Assembly: GCA_964423745.1 (NCBI GenBank)
Contig: CAYRGG010000001.1
Location: 127,622-191,621, forward strand
From: CAYRGG01 sp964423745
Lineage (GTDB): Bacteria; Pseudomonadota; Gammaproteobacteria; Competibacterales; Competibacteraceae
Direction of reading: 5' to 3'
Length of the DNA: 64,000 nucleotides
Shown here: one piece after another, positions 53,337 to 62,022 of the stretch
Position numbering within the stretch: position 1 is the stretch's first letter
Layout: each line of letters starts with the position of its first letter
Position numbers and translations under genes: made by a program
Notes under the pieces: model-generated
What the model saw: the letters and a program-made list of their open reading frames with translations, nothing else
Told to the model about the DNA's origin: nothing
Database searches by the model: none

Positions 53337-54118
53337 TGATGTTTGTCGATTCCCATTGCCACCTGGACCGTCTTGATCTTACTCCCTTTGACGGACAGCT
53401 TAGTAAGGCCCTAGCAACGGCCAAAGACAATAGCGTAACCCATTTTCTCTGTGTATCCATTGATCTTGACAGTTGGCCTGCCATGTACCGTCAGGTAGCG
53501 GATTACCCGCAAGTGGCTATTTCTGTGGGCGTACATCCCAGCACATCGAAAAATTATCTGGCTAGTGTTGCAGAACTGACTGAGTTGGCCAAAGACCCGA
53601 GAGTCGTGGCCATCGGCGAAACGGGTTTAGATTATTTCCACGGCAAAGATCCCCAAGCCAGGGAGCGCCAAGAAACCAGCTTTCGCACCCATATTGCCGC
53701 CGCTAAACAGGTCAATAAACCTCTTATCATTCATGCCCGGGAAGCTCGCGAGGCCACCCTGCAGATTTTGAGTGAAGAAGGCGCCGACCAGGTGGGGGGT
53801 GTATTCCATTGTTTTACCGAGGACTGGCCTACTGCTGAACGAGCTTTAGCATTAAATTTCTATATCTCTTTCTCAGGTATTGTGACCTTTCGCAATGCTC
53901 AGCAGATTAAAGAGGTCGCCCAGCGTGTACCCGCTAATCGGATGCTCATCGAGACGGACTCACCCTACTTAGCGCCAGTCCCCTACCGGGGTAAATCCAA
54001 TCAGCCAGCCTGGGTGCGGCATGTGGCTGAATGTGTCGCTGAATTGCGCAATGAACCTTTGCCTCAGGTGGCACAAACCACTTCAGCGAATTTTTTTGAC
54101 CTATTTGGATATCGATGA
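53336..54118 (+). CDS. TatD family metal-dependent hydrolase (YcfH-like)
   Basis: About 260 residues of the amidohydrolase TIM-barrel family. Metal ligands are visible in DSHCHLD, GETGLDYFH, IIHAREA, VFHCFTED and IETDSPYLAP. Overlaps the pilZ stop (TGATG); a GTG three bases earlier and an ATG three bases later are also possible. Probably a cytoplasmic DNase or deacylase of unknown natural substrate. Confidence 0.93.
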   Translation: MMFVDSHCHLDRLDLTPFDGQLSKALATAKDNSVTHFLCVSIDLDSWPAMYRQVADYPQVAISVGVHPSTSKNYLASVAELTELAKDPRVVAIGETGLDYFHGKDPQARERQETSFRTHIAAAKQVNKPLIIHAREAREATLQILSEEGADQVGGVFHCFTEDWPTAERALALNFYISFSGIVTFRNAQQIKEVAQRVPANRMLIETDSPYLAPVPYRGKSNQPAWVRHVAECVAELRNEPLPQVAQTTSANFFDLFGYR

Positions 54119-54732
54119 TGGTGTCCGCTTTTTCGTTGCAGGAACGGATTCGCCGCTGTCTATCCACCCCACCTGGCGAAGATAAGCTGACTGGTGATTT
54201 TGCCGTAGCCGGATGGCCGCGAGAAGAACGCGCACTGTTGCCCGCTGCCGTATTAATTCCTCTAGTGCAACGGCCAACGGGTCTTACTGTGCTACTTACC
54301 CAACGCACCGATCATCTTATTCATCACGGCGGGCAAATCAGCTTTCCCGGTGGCCGAGTTGAACACCACGACGCCAACCCCATTGAAACAGCCCTACGGG
54401 AAACCGAGGAAGAAATTGGCTTACACCGGCGTCATGTGGACGTTGTTGGATTACTCGATACATATCAAACCATTACAGGCTTTCTTATTACGCCAGTGGT
54501 GAGTTTTATTGAGCCGGCATTTCAACTTGATCCAGATCCTTTTGAGGTGGCGGATGTCTTTGAAGTCCCCTTCAGTTTCACCCTCGATGCCCGCAATCAC
54601 CAGTATCGTGAGAAACTCTATAAAGGCCATCACCGGGGGTTTTATGTGATTCCCTACGAAAACCGCTATATTTGGGGGGCTACTGCTGCCATGTTAGTGC
54701 ATTTTGCCCATAAACTAGAACAGTGCGATTAA
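54115..54732 (+). CDS. NUDIX hydrolase, CoA pyrophosphatase type (NudL-like)
   Basis: 205 residues. Contains the CoA-pyrophosphatase signature LLTQRTDHLIHHGGQISFPG directly ahead of the NUDIX box (GGRVEHHDANPIETALRE, then TEEEIGL). Likely cleaves CoA or acyl-CoA to 4'-phosphopantetheine and 3',5'-ADP. Overlaps the tatD stop by four bases (ATGA); last gene of the housekeeping run. Confidence 0.92.
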   Translation: MMVSAFSLQERIRRCLSTPPGEDKLTGDFAVAGWPREERALLPAAVLIPLVQRPTGLTVLLTQRTDHLIHHGGQISFPGGRVEHHDANPIETALRETEEEIGLHRRHVDVVGLLDTYQTITGFLITPVVSFIEPAFQLDPDPFEVADVFEVPFSFTLDARNHQYREKLYKGHHRGFYVIPYENRYIWGATAAMLVHFAHKLEQCD

Positions 54733-54737
54733 ACCAT

Positions 54738-55106
54738 TTATTTATTTATGGACGCTTTATCTTTCTCCTGCCAAGGCCAGTGACCGTTTAACTCCACATT
54801 GAGAGTAAAGCTGAGAAACGTTCGAATTAGCACAACGACGGTCAAGACACCCACAGTCTTAAAGGTTAATTCCACAGCAACGGTATGAATAATATCGGCC
54901 GCTACCAGAAACTCCAGACCAAGCAGAATGCCACGCCCTAGCGCTCGGCGAGTTCTGCGGAACACCACTTCGGTTTCAATGTCTTTGAATAGTTGTACGA
55001 ACCCATATAGCAGTGAGTAAAGGGCGAACACCACAATTAAACCGATACCGACCCCTTCAATAATCACTGCACACCATTCCGCGACCGGTTTTATTGACTC
55101 AGACAT
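54738..55106 (-). CDS. DUF1622 family membrane protein
   Basis: 122 residues with three hydrophobic helices: about 12-32 (VIIEGVGIGLIVVFALYSLL), 58-75 and 80-97. The sequence RRALGRGILLGLEFLVAADI is the recognisable core of DUF1622. Function unknown. Convergent with the NUDIX gene, only five bases apart. Confidence 0.85.
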   Translation of the reverse strand: MSESIKPVAEWCAVIIEGVGIGLIVVFALYSLLYGFVQLFKDIETEVVFRRTRRALGRGILLGLEFLVAADIIHTVAVELTFKTVGVLTVVVLIRTFLSFTLNVELNGHWPWQEKDKASINK

Positions 55107-55230
55107 AGGGACACCATAAACATGGTAATGTTATAAAGCCTGTTCAAGCCCTATAACATGTTAACGTAGACTTTGACCCAGAGTCACGAAACACCTTGTT
55201 TTAACATTAGCTCTTTAAAGTTGAATCGAT

Positions 55231-55821
55231 ATGTGGGATGTAGACATTGAGGTTTTAGAATCTGGCAGAACGCGTAAATTATCCATCCGGCATAAAGAGA
55301 AGCTATTGAGTTATGTGCAAACATTAGACTATTGGCAGCACGACAACGAGTTTCGAACATTTTTTATCGATCTTTTAGCTAAGGCGCCATTCTCTGCGTA
55401 TTTTTGGGAAACGCCACCGGTGACTACCGCCACCGCCCAGCGGCCGTTTGAGTTTGTACTGGTGGACAGTCCGTCGCTGGCAGATGTGCAATCTGATCCC
55501 AGGGATTTTGAAACCCATTTCGCCTCTGTGGAAGCCTCCGCAGAGACTGCAACCTTTTTGAATCTGGGTAAAGACGCTTTACTTGTCGTACCCTGCCCTC
55601 GCGCATCCCTATCCGCCTATCCGCATCTTGCGGCGTTCTCTCGGCTGGCGCCTGCGTCTCAACAGCAAGCCCTGTGGTCTTCGGTTGGAGCAGCTATGGA
55701 GGAGCGGCTCAGCCTAAGCCCACTTTGGCTCAGCACATCCGGGCTAGGTGTTTCCTGGTTGCATGTCCGACTGGATAGCCGACCAAAGTATTATACGTTT
55801 GCACCTTATCGGCATGCCTAA
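55231..55821 (+). CDS. DUF6940-like protein of unknown function
   Basis: 196 residues, soluble, no signal peptide. Characteristic pieces are LSYVQTLDYWQHDNEFRTFF, APFSAYFWETPPVTT, FEFVLVDSPSLADV, WLSTSGLGVSWLHVRLDSRPKYY and a terminal FAPYR. This pattern recurs in a conserved but uncharacterised family. Stands alone between oppositely oriented genes. Confidence 0.7.
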   Translation: MWDVDIEVLESGRTRKLSIRHKEKLLSYVQTLDYWQHDNEFRTFFIDLLAKAPFSAYFWETPPVTTATAQRPFEFVLVDSPSLADVQSDPRDFETHFASVEASAETATFLNLGKDALLVVPCPRASLSAYPHLAAFSRLAPASQQQALWSSVGAAMEERLSLSPLWLSTSGLGVSWLHVRLDSRPKYYTFAPYRHA

Positions 55822-55864
55822 TCACCATCATTCTTACAAAAGCATTCATTTAGGATGGCTTGAA

Positions 55865-56362
55865 TCACGCCTTATTAGATGGCAACTTCAGCTCAATGGG
55901 GTTAGGAAAATTGGGAAATAAGCGGGATTGATTTATTTCGCCTGCTGCATTAAAGAAGATCACATTCCCATTTTCATCGCACACCCAAAATTCTTCTGCC
56001 CCTTTGGCAAAATAAAGTTCTTTTTTCTCTACCATCTCTTCCTTCTTGTTAGATGGAGAACGTATTTCTATGCAAAGCTCAGGGGCTCTATTGTAGGGGG
56101 TTAATAATTCGTTCTGAGCAAAGAATTCATCTGAACCCCAAATCACATCAGCAACTTTTACACCCTTAGCCGTTTGTACAGAACACTCTGTTAAGAGAAT
56201 GCCATCGCCTCTGGCATTGCGAAGTAGTAAAACAAGGGCGGTTTGAATAAATCCATGAAGGTTGGAAGCAGGACTCAAGATAACATTACCCCACTCATTC
56301 AGCTCAATTTTGAAGGGCAAATTTTGCAAGGAAGGATGTTCAATTACTTCTTGCCATTTCAT
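55865..56362 (-). CDS. Uma2 family (DUF820) putative endonuclease
   Basis: 165 residues, the second Uma2-type gene here but a different subgroup from 25336-25932. Family residues are present: NEWGNVILSPASNLHG, VADVIWGSDEFF (Asp), LCIEIRSPSN ... EKKELYFAKGAEEFWVCDENG (Glu-x-Lys region). Codon use and lower GC than its neighbours suggest acquisition. Function unknown. Confidence 0.83.
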   Translation of the reverse strand: MKWQEVIEHPSLQNLPFKIELNEWGNVILSPASNLHGFIQTALVLLLRNARGDGILLTECSVQTAKGVKVADVIWGSDEFFAQNELLTPYNRAPELCIEIRSPSNKKEEMVEKKELYFAKGAEEFWVCDENGNVIFFNAAGEINQSRLFPNFPNPIELKLPSNKA

Positions 56363-56412
56363 TACGATACATTCTCTTGGTAATTCATTAGAAAATAATC
56401 AAAAGATGGTTG

Positions 56413-56934
56413 TTACGCCAACACAAGATTATGCCCGCCAAGAAACAACACCCACAACAAAACAGTCAACCAATGAATGGCAATAGGCCACCACAACGAT
56501 TTTGAGTAAATATAAGACAAACTACAAATGAGTCCCAAGCAAAAGACGATAAACAAAAAACTGGGATTGAGGAAAATCTCTCGGGCAACAGGGTTAATGG
56601 TCAACGCCCCAAGGGGATGCCATAAAATAAAGACTGATGTACTTAAAAGCGTATAAAAGACAACATGCCCAAAACCTTTTTCTTTTGTGTTATTGGGAAT
56701 TAAAACACCCCGAAAAAAAGCTTCTTCAAGTATGGATGGAAATATCAATAACCATAGCGGCAGTAAAAACACAAATTTTGATTCCACCAGACCTACTTCA
56801 AAAAGATTCGCAGCAAACCCTGTTATCAATGCTATAACGCCATACGCTATCGTCAACATAAACGAAAGCATAAAAGCCTCACGGGGCAGGGTTTGCAAAC
56901 CCACCAGTAAATTATCTTTTAAATACGAACCCAT
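56413..56934 (-). CDS. CPBP family intramembrane metalloprotease (Abi-like)
   Basis: 173 residues with about four or five membrane helices. Catalytic signatures of the CAAX/CPBP clan: EEAFFRG (Glu-Glu-x3-Arg), the first His in FILWHP and the second in AIHWLTV. Shorter than most members. Related proteins process or protect against peptides such as bacteriocins; no such gene is nearby. AT-rich relative to its neighbours. Confidence 0.83.
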   Translation of the reverse strand: MGSYLKDNLLVGLQTLPREAFMLSFMLTIAYGVIALITGFAANLFEVGLVESKFVFLLPLWLLIFPSILEEAFFRGVLIPNNTKEKGFGHVVFYTLLSTSVFILWHPLGALTINPVAREIFLNPSFLFIVFCLGLICSLSYIYSKSLWWPIAIHWLTVLLWVLFLGGHNLVLA

Positions 56935-56951
56935 TTTCTATCCTTGTATAG

Positions 56952-58471
56952 CTATCCCGATCGCCGCCTACGACTGCGCAACACAGCCTTTTCCAATTCA
57001 ACGACAAACAGCACTGTGGCTGCAACTAGGATGATTCGCAGCCAGGCAACGGGATCTAGCGCCCGGGTGTCAAACAGAAACTGTAAGGGGGGCGCATAGG
57101 TAAACACCAGCTGAAAAACCATGACCACAGCCACCGAGATCAACACCGGTCGGCTACCAAAAAGGCCCTGCCAGTTTAAAACCGACCCTTGCAGATAACG
57201 GGTATTAAAAAGATAGAACACTTCAAACATCACCAAGGTATTCACGGCCACCGTGCGGGCCAGCTCAATATCGGCACCACGATCCCGCTCCCACAAAAAC
57301 AGCCCGAAGGTGCCAATTACGAGTACTCCAGCTACCAGTACAATGCGCCAGATAAGAAATCCGGACAAGATGGGCTCCCGTGGCCGTCGCGGTGGGCGTG
57401 ACATAACGCCGCGCTCGGTGGGCTCGAAGGCCAGAGCTAGCGCCAGAGTCACCGCCGTGATCATGTTTACCCAAAGAATCTGCACAGGTGTGATGGGTAG
57501 TAGCTGACCCATGAGGATAGCGGCGATGATAATCAGCGCCTCGCCACCGTTGGTAGGTAAAACAAAGGTAATGGCTTTTTTCAAATTATCGTAAACGGTA
57601 CGACCTTCTTCGACGGCGTAGGCGATGGAAGCAAAGTTGTCATCGGCCAATACCATCTCCGCCGCTTCTTTGGCCACCTCGGTACCTTTCAGACCCATGG
57701 CTATCCCCACATCGGCCCGTTTAAGGGCCGGAGCGTCGTTAACGCCATCGCCGGTCATGGCGACCACCCAGCCGTTCGCTTGCAGCGCTTGTACGAGACG
57801 CAACTTATGCTCGGGACTCGTGCGGGCAAACACATTGATGCGAGCGACGTTTTCCTGCAGTTGGGCGTCGCTCAAGCTGTCGATGTGCTGGCCTGTGATA
57901 GCGCCAGCCCCTGTCTGAAGACCTAACTGGCCACCGATAGCCAGGGCGGTCCCCACATGGTCGCCAGTGATCATTTTCACCCGGATGCCGGCTTCCTGAC
58001 ATTGACTAACGGCGGCGATGGCCTCTTGGCGAGGCGGATCAGCAAGCCCAAATAGGCCAATCAGCGTTAACCTTTGCTCCACGTCTTTGAACTGCAGCTC
58101 GCGGTGGTCACTGGTGGTCTTCAGCTCGGCCAGCGCCAATACCCGTTCGCCACGGGCTGCCAATTCATCGATGCGTTCACTCCAATACGCCTGATCCAAC
58201 CCTTCGTCCTGGGGAAAACCATGCTGACTATTGCCGCCACTAACAAAAGATAAATCAAAACGTTGTTGAACTGGGTTAAGAAACGTAACCAAGGGCTACG
58301 CGCCTGCGGCGGGCGCAAACGGTTGAGTCCAAATCGCTTGAGCCGCTGCTCGGCTTCCATGCTCGTCAAGCCTTGCAGACTACTGCTTACCTTTTCAAGG
58401 GTTACAGCCACTGACAAGCTATACCAGTCGCCCTCCACTTTTGGGTAGTCTTGATGCATATCATTGCGCAT
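56952..58471 (-). pseudogene. Cation-transporting P-type ATPase with internal deletion and frame change
   Basis: The first ~83 codons from 58471 give the N-domain leader and first helix (DWYSLSVAVTLEKVSSSLQG, RFGLNRL, FLTQFNNVLIYLLLVAAIVS). Near 58205-58225 the reading frame breaks, and from there the C-terminal ~430 residues of the same family continue in another frame to 56952, including KMITGDH, MTGDGVNDAPALKRADVGIAMG and the last six helices. The actuator domain and the phosphorylation site DKTGT are missing, roughly 400 residues. Not functional as a pump. Real deletion or assembly collapse cannot be told apart here. Confidence 0.85.
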
Positions 58472-58681
58472 GATTTGAAAACGGTAAGAAAAAAGGTTTA
58501 CACAGCGTCTAAATAGTTACACATAAACATCAATCAATGATAATAACTTAAAATCACCACCGACGAAGATAGGAATAGAATTAATGCTTCCAGCCTCGGT
58601 CTTGCACTGGGCAGAGGTTTCCAACTGGCCCTCAATGCAACGTGATGACCTGCGCATAACTCAAGTTTCTAGGAGATCATT

Positions 58682-59374
58682 TTGACAAACTATAATTCAC
58701 CCGTTTTCGAATTACTGCGTACCCAAACCAGTGAAACTTGGCGCACCTATGTCGAACATGAGTCCCTCAAAACAATGGGTGATGGCACACTACCTCGGGC
58801 AGCCTTTCTCCACTATTTAAAACAAGATTACCTTTTTCTTATACACTTTGCCCGCGCCTGGGCATTAGCCGTTTTTAAGTCTGATCGGATTGATGAAATG
58901 CGCACTGCCGCTATGACAGTTCATGCCCTTATTCATGACGAAATGCAGCTTCATATTGAAACCTGCGCCGCCGAAGGCATCACGGAGGTTACCCTAGCGG
59001 CAACTGCGGAAGAACCTAAGAACTTAGCTTACACGCGCTTTGTCATGGACATGGGGATGCGGGGCGATCTATTGGATCTGTTAGTGGCCTTATCACCCTG
59101 TGTCTTTGGCTACGGTGATATCGGAACGCGCTTAGCTGGGGAAACCGATGGTCTACCCGCTGATCATCCCTACAAAAAATGGATAGAAACCTACTCAGGC
59201 TCCGATTATCAGACGGTTTGCGTTGATGTTGGCGCATTATTAGAAAATGTTGTGAAACGACTCATTGGCCCAGAAGCCATGCGGTCATCACGCTGGCCAG
59301 ATCTATTACACACCTTCGAGAGCGCTTCGCGCTTGGAAGCCGCTTTTTGGAGCATGGGTTTACGTGGCGCATAG
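58682..59374 (+). CDS. tenA: TenA family thiaminase II / aminopyrimidine aminohydrolase
   Basis: 230 residues, TTG start with a correctly spaced AGGAG. TenA helical fold: FLHYLKQDYLFLIHFARAWA, nucleophile Cys140 in ALSPCVFGYGDIG and Glu219 in SRLEAAFWSMG. Salvages the thiamin pyrimidine (amino-HMP to HMP) or cleaves thiamin. No thi genes are near and no TPP riboswitch was found upstream, so regulation differs from the usual tenA context. Confidence 0.9.
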   Translation: MTNYNSPVFELLRTQTSETWRTYVEHESLKTMGDGTLPRAAFLHYLKQDYLFLIHFARAWALAVFKSDRIDEMRTAAMTVHALIHDEMQLHIETCAAEGITEVTLAATAEEPKNLAYTRFVMDMGMRGDLLDLLVALSPCVFGYGDIGTRLAGETDGLPADHPYKKWIETYSGSDYQTVCVDVGALLENVVKRLIGPEAMRSSRWPDLLHTFESASRLEAAFWSMGLRGA

Positions 59375-59385
59375 GGGCATTGATT

Positions 59386-59454
59386 GAAGTTAAAGCTTGC
59401 AGCAAAACCTTAGCGGCACAATAATAGGCTTACTTTTGAGCTTACTAAAGAATA
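59386..59454 (+). repeat. 69-bp direct repeat, copy 1 (upstream of PIN locus)
   Basis: Matches 62023-62091 at 64 of 69 positions by eye. The shared core is AAAACCTTAGCGGCAC followed by ATAATAGGCTTACTTTT and AGCTTACTAAAGAATA. Both copies sit 15-250 bp ahead of a PIN-domain toxin-antitoxin locus. Confidence 0.85.
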
Positions 59455-59640
59455 CCTGCTGCTGCTTTCTTATTTGATAAGTTTAATAACTTGCCTTGAA
59501 TAGACTCTAGTATATTATCCCTAATATAGGAACTCGCATTAATAATCTCTACACCAATTAATTCGCCTTTGTCATTCAATTTAGCCTTACAGCGCACCGG
59601 GTAAAGACGACACAATGCAAAACCAGACCCTCCCTTTCTT
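59445..59640 (-). pseudogene. DUF2283-like C-terminal relic
   Basis: Minus-strand frame with no proper start reads CRLYPVRCKAKLNDKGELIG, then VEIINASSYIRDN, ending at a TAG (59445-59447). The NDKGELIGVEIINAS piece is the conserved end of DUF2283 proteins, which often pair with DUF4258-type toxins. An in-frame stop lies just upstream of the visible part. Its last codons overlap the end of the 69-bp repeat. Confidence 0.45.
59602..59634. repeat. 33-bp short repeat, copy 1
   Basis: TAAAGACGACACAATGCAAA... matches 63735-63767 (TAAAGACGGCACAATGCAAG...) at 29 of 33 positions, both in the toxin-antitoxin region. Origin unknown. Confidence 0.6.
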
Positions 59641-59702
59641 AGGCTTTCTTAACCGGTTAGTTTGATCGTTAGGCAGTCACCTATGAACGCAAATGCACAA
59701 AA

Positions 59703-60167
59703 ATGAAACAAAGAATTTATACAGATACCTCTGTCATTGGTGGCTGTTTTGATAAAGAGTTTGAATCTGCTTCATGTCAGTTTATTGAGAGCGTTAAGGC
59801 AGGTGAGGCAGTCATTGTCGTTTCAGATTTAACGCTTCTAGAGCTTGAATTGGCGCCTATGAAATTAAAGGAAATTCTAAGGGAGATTCCAAACAACGAT
59901 AAAGAGTACGTAGAATTTCAGGAAGAAGCGAGGGAACTTGCAAAGTTTTATATCGCTGAAGGTATTGTAGGCTCAAGTAGTCTTGTGGATGCTCAACACA
60001 TAGCCATTGCAAAGGTCGCTCGTGTTGATGTGCTCGTGAGTTGGAATTTCAAGCACATCGTTAATCTTCAACGAATTCATGGCTATAATTCTGTTAATCT
60101 TCGACAGGGTCATCCCTTGTTGGAAATTAGAACACCGCAAGAGGTAATCAGTTATGGAAACGAATGA
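59703..60167 (+). CDS. PIN-domain ribonuclease toxin (VapC-like)
   Basis: 154 residues with a PIN fold: RIYTDTSVIGGCFD (first catalytic Asp), a conserved Glu in TLLELELAP, SLVDAQHIAIA (third acidic site) and VSWNFKHIVN. The C-terminus, GYNSVNLRQGHPLLEIRTP, is typical of a PIN subgroup common in cyanobacteria and sulfur bacteria whose partner is encoded downstream. The partner (60154-60324) overlaps it by 14 bases. Expected activity: cleavage of RNA when free of antitoxin. Confidence 0.85.
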   Translation: MKQRIYTDTSVIGGCFDKEFESASCQFIESVKAGEAVIVVSDLTLLELELAPMKLKEILREIPNNDKEYVEFQEEARELAKFYIAEGIVGSSSLVDAQHIAIAKVARVDVLVSWNFKHIVNLQRIHGYNSVNLRQGHPLLEIRTPQEVISYGNE

Positions 60168-60324
60168 AAAGCAGTTTGATGCGGTGAAGATGATGCGCGA
60201 AATCCGCGATAAGCTCAGCCATGAGTTTGAAGGTATGAGCTTGGAAGAAGAAAAAGCATATATAAGAAAATATGCGAATACTCCTATCTCTCGGGAAGCT
60301 AAAGGAAAGAGACAAACTGCCTAA
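60154..60324 (+). CDS. Small antitoxin-like partner of the PIN toxin
   Basis: A 56-residue frame from ATG 60154, read directly from the sequence: METNEKQFDAVKMMREIRDK at the start, then LSHEFEGMSLEEEKAYIRKY. The pattern (K)xFDxVxMxRxIxxxL ... SLEEE is that of small proteins regularly encoded behind PIN toxins of this subgroup. Toxin-first order with a 14-base overlap supports coupled translation. Its stop codon lies within an attC-like GCCTAAC. Confidence 0.75.
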   Translation: METNEKQFDAVKMMREIRDKLSHEFEGMSLEEEKAYIRKYANTPISREAKGKRQTA

Positions 60325-60382
60325 CAACCGCTTCAACTAGACCGCCATCGGCAACTTGAACTCCCGGGTTAATCGGTTAAGT
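60319..60382 (+). other. attC-like recombination site candidate
   Basis: GCCTAAC (60319-60325, fits RYYYAAC) overlaps the antitoxin stop and GTTAAGT (60376-60382, fits GTTRRRY) lies 64 bases on. Between them TTCAA..GCC atc GGC..TTGAA can form a hairpin as in integron attC sites. A matching GTTAGGC occurs at 59668-59674, 29 bases before the PIN start, so the locus is bounded like a gene cassette of about 0.7 kb. No integrase gene is in the window. Confidence 0.35.
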
Positions 60383-60503
60383 CTAAACGTCGCTCAATTT
60401 TATCGATTCGCTCGTTAATACGATCTATAGTTCATTCTCGTCTTACTCATTTGCTGAATCTCTTTGTCTGTAATCTAAATTCAATCTGTTGGAGTGTAAT
60501 TGC

Positions 60504-60757
60504 ATGAATGGTGACAGGTATTAGCGACGAGTACCCAAGCAACCGTCTCGTATCCCAACAGAAATTCTACAGCGCTACGAAAAATGGAAAGATGTCATTT
60601 CAATCTCTGCACCACAAGGGCTTCGATTAATTCGTGGTTTCCGGGTAGAAGTACACTAGGTCAGAAACTTGAATTTAACCCACTGCGCCGCAAAGCTCTT
60701 CGACTTTTGTACTTGATAAGAGGTGGATGCGTTTATTTCCTAGTCGATCACTCATAG
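60504..60757 (+). pseudogene. RelE/mRNA-interferase-like toxin relic
   Basis: Plus-strand reading gives RIPTEILQRYEKWKDVISIS then APQGLRLIRGF, matching the N-terminal part of RelE-type toxins, but a TAG interrupts the frame near the start (60522) and another ends it at 60657-60659. Further on, another frame reads RLLYLIRGGCVYFLV, like the toxin's C-terminal strands, before a stop at 60755-60757. Decayed by nonsense and frame changes. Confidence 0.45.
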
Positions 60758-61267
60758 CAAAGTACTAACAACCTCTATACAGGTTTTTATGGGTAACCAC
60801 ATGTCAAGACATAAAGGATTATCGGGATCGGCAGGTAAAAAGCTATACTGCTGATAAAACGGAATGACCTCTGGAAACTGAGGGTCAACAAACAGCCCGA
60901 TGGCTGCAATGTGTTGTTCCACCAACACCGTCCGATAGATGGCATCGATCAATAACCTCTCGCCTAACCGTTGCCCCTGGTGGGCACGATCTACGGCAAG
61001 ACGGGCCAGTTTCACCGCACTGAGTGGGTGAGGATACTTTTTATAGTCTCTGTGAGCCGGTGGCGTTATGACTGAATATCCCGTTAGCGTGTGATAACCG
61101 ATGACGGTAGCAGGTGCGGAATCGAAGCTTGCTACATACGTTTTCGAGATGTGCTTTACTGTTTTCTGCCGGGCTTGTTGTTGTAAGAACTGATTTAATT
61201 CACGAATGCCACAATCAAATGCTTTACGATCATGTTGCCGGGTGATTTCCTCAATAATTGCCGACAT
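60752..61267 (-). CDS. GNAT-type acetyltransferase toxin (TacT/AtaT-like)
   Basis: 171 residues from ATG 61267; the frame opens further up to 61393 but that part lies over the antitoxin. Family features: HDRKAFDCGIRELNQFLQQQ, IGYHTLTGYSV, VKLARLAVDRAHQGQRLGERLL (acetyl-CoA loop) and PFYQQYSFLP. Toxins of this type acetylate the amino group of charged tRNAs. The DUF1778 antitoxin gene upstream overlaps by 17 bases, the standard arrangement. Confidence 0.92.
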   Translation of the reverse strand: MSAIIEEITRQHDRKAFDCGIRELNQFLQQQARQKTVKHISKTYVASFDSAPATVIGYHTLTGYSVITPPAHRDYKKYPHPLSAVKLARLAVDRAHQGQRLGERLLIDAIYRTVLVEQHIAAIGLFVDPQFPEVIPFYQQYSFLPADPDNPLCLDMWLPIKTCIEVVSTLL

Positions 61268-61547
61268 TGACCGTGTCTTTATAGTGCTGCGCAGCCTTAA
61301 GGAGTTTAGTATTTGCTTTGGGCGGATTGTCCAAAGCAGCAAACAAAGCATCAGCACCTGCCATCGAGAGATGCAACGTTTCAGTCCGTTCAATCACGTT
61401 ATGTGCTTTCTCCATCGCTGACTCGATAAGGAACTGTGAAAGCGTTGTACCAGAGTAATTAGCCGCCCGCTGTATGATTTCTTGAATCTCTGTGGAGGTT
61501 CGCGCAACTAGACGGGTTTCTTTACGGTCTGCATGGGTAACCATCAT
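61251..61547 (-). CDS. DUF1778 (TacA/AtaR-like) antitoxin
   Basis: 98 residues. N-terminal ribbon-helix-helix DNA-binding part (RKETRLVARTSTEIQEIIQ, RAANYSGTTLSQFLIESA) and a C-terminal toxin-binding tail (ALDNPPKANTKLLKAAQHY). Represses its own promoter and neutralises the GNAT toxin encoded downstream. A TTGACA promoter lies 30-60 bases upstream. Confidence 0.92.
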   Translation of the reverse strand: MMVTHADRKETRLVARTSTEIQEIIQRAANYSGTTLSQFLIESAMEKAHNVIERTETLHLSMAGADALFAALDNPPKANTKLLKAAQHYKDTVNVGNY

Positions 61548-61577
61548 TTTACCTAGTTATCAGTCTATGATGGCGCC

Positions 61578-61607
61578 ACTATGGCATACACAATTGAAAC
61601 TTGTCAA
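61578..61607 (-). promoter_or_regulatory. Sigma70-type promoter of the DUF1778-GNAT operon
   Basis: On the minus strand a perfect -35 TTGACA (61607-61602) is followed, 18 bases on, by CATAGT (61583-61578), a 4/6 match to TATAAT, giving a leader of about 24 bases to the antitoxin ATG. Partly symmetric GGCATAC / GCGTGCC motifs overlap it and could be the antitoxin operator. Confidence 0.5.
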
Positions 61608-61665
61608 TTTGCGTGCCAAAAAAGCATACAAAAAGGGCTTACGCAAGTTTGGATAAGTCCTGACA

Positions 61666-61887
61666 ATGACATTGCCTTTTGACAGCAAGGGAGTCTCTTT
61701 GATGAGCTCCTGTAGAAGATCAGGAGCTCGTCAAAATGGTCAGGGGCTTGAAGACGATTTCCAAGCAGGGCGTGGCTTAAAAAATATGCGCCGCAGAGCG
61801 GGCAGCATAGACTGTCGATTAGACATGGAGTCTACCTCGGAAGCAATACGTATCTGCCTGTTTCTGCCGACTGATCCAGAAAAATAA
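61666..61887 (+). pseudogene. C-terminal fragment of a NarX/DesK-type histidine kinase
   Basis: The frame's meaningful part is GRGLKNMRRRAGSIDCRLDM followed by EST and ICLFLPT, the G2 box and final strands of the ATPase domain of two-component kinases. Nothing of the dimerisation or sensor part precedes it. Stranded fragment between toxin-antitoxin loci. Confidence 0.55.
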
Positions 61888-61907
61888 CGTCAAGGTAACT
61901 GCTCACC

Positions 61908-61985
61908 CGTCATTCCGGCAGGGATTGCCGGAATCCAGTGGCTATGGAGGATAGCAAGCGGTTGTCACCCGCGCTTGCCGTCCAT
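61908..61985. repeat. Interspersed palindromic repeat, copy 2 (CCGTCATTCCGGC)
   Basis: Begins CCGTCATTCCGGCA; ATTCCGGCA (61912-61920) and TGCCGGAAT (61926-61934) form a perfect 9-bp stem with a 5-base loop, followed by CCAG. Same architecture as the element at 17441-17545. Confidence 0.6.
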
Positions 61986-62022
61986 AGCACTCTAGCATCT
62001 ATCGGATTCTCACAAGGCAAGC

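Noticed and set aside
58472..58681. Possible TPP riboswitch before tenA
   Set aside because: No CTGAGA or other conserved THI-box sequence is present in the leader.
61268..61393. N-terminal extension of the GNAT toxin frame
   Set aside because: Falls inside the antitoxin gene; the family N-terminus begins at 61267.
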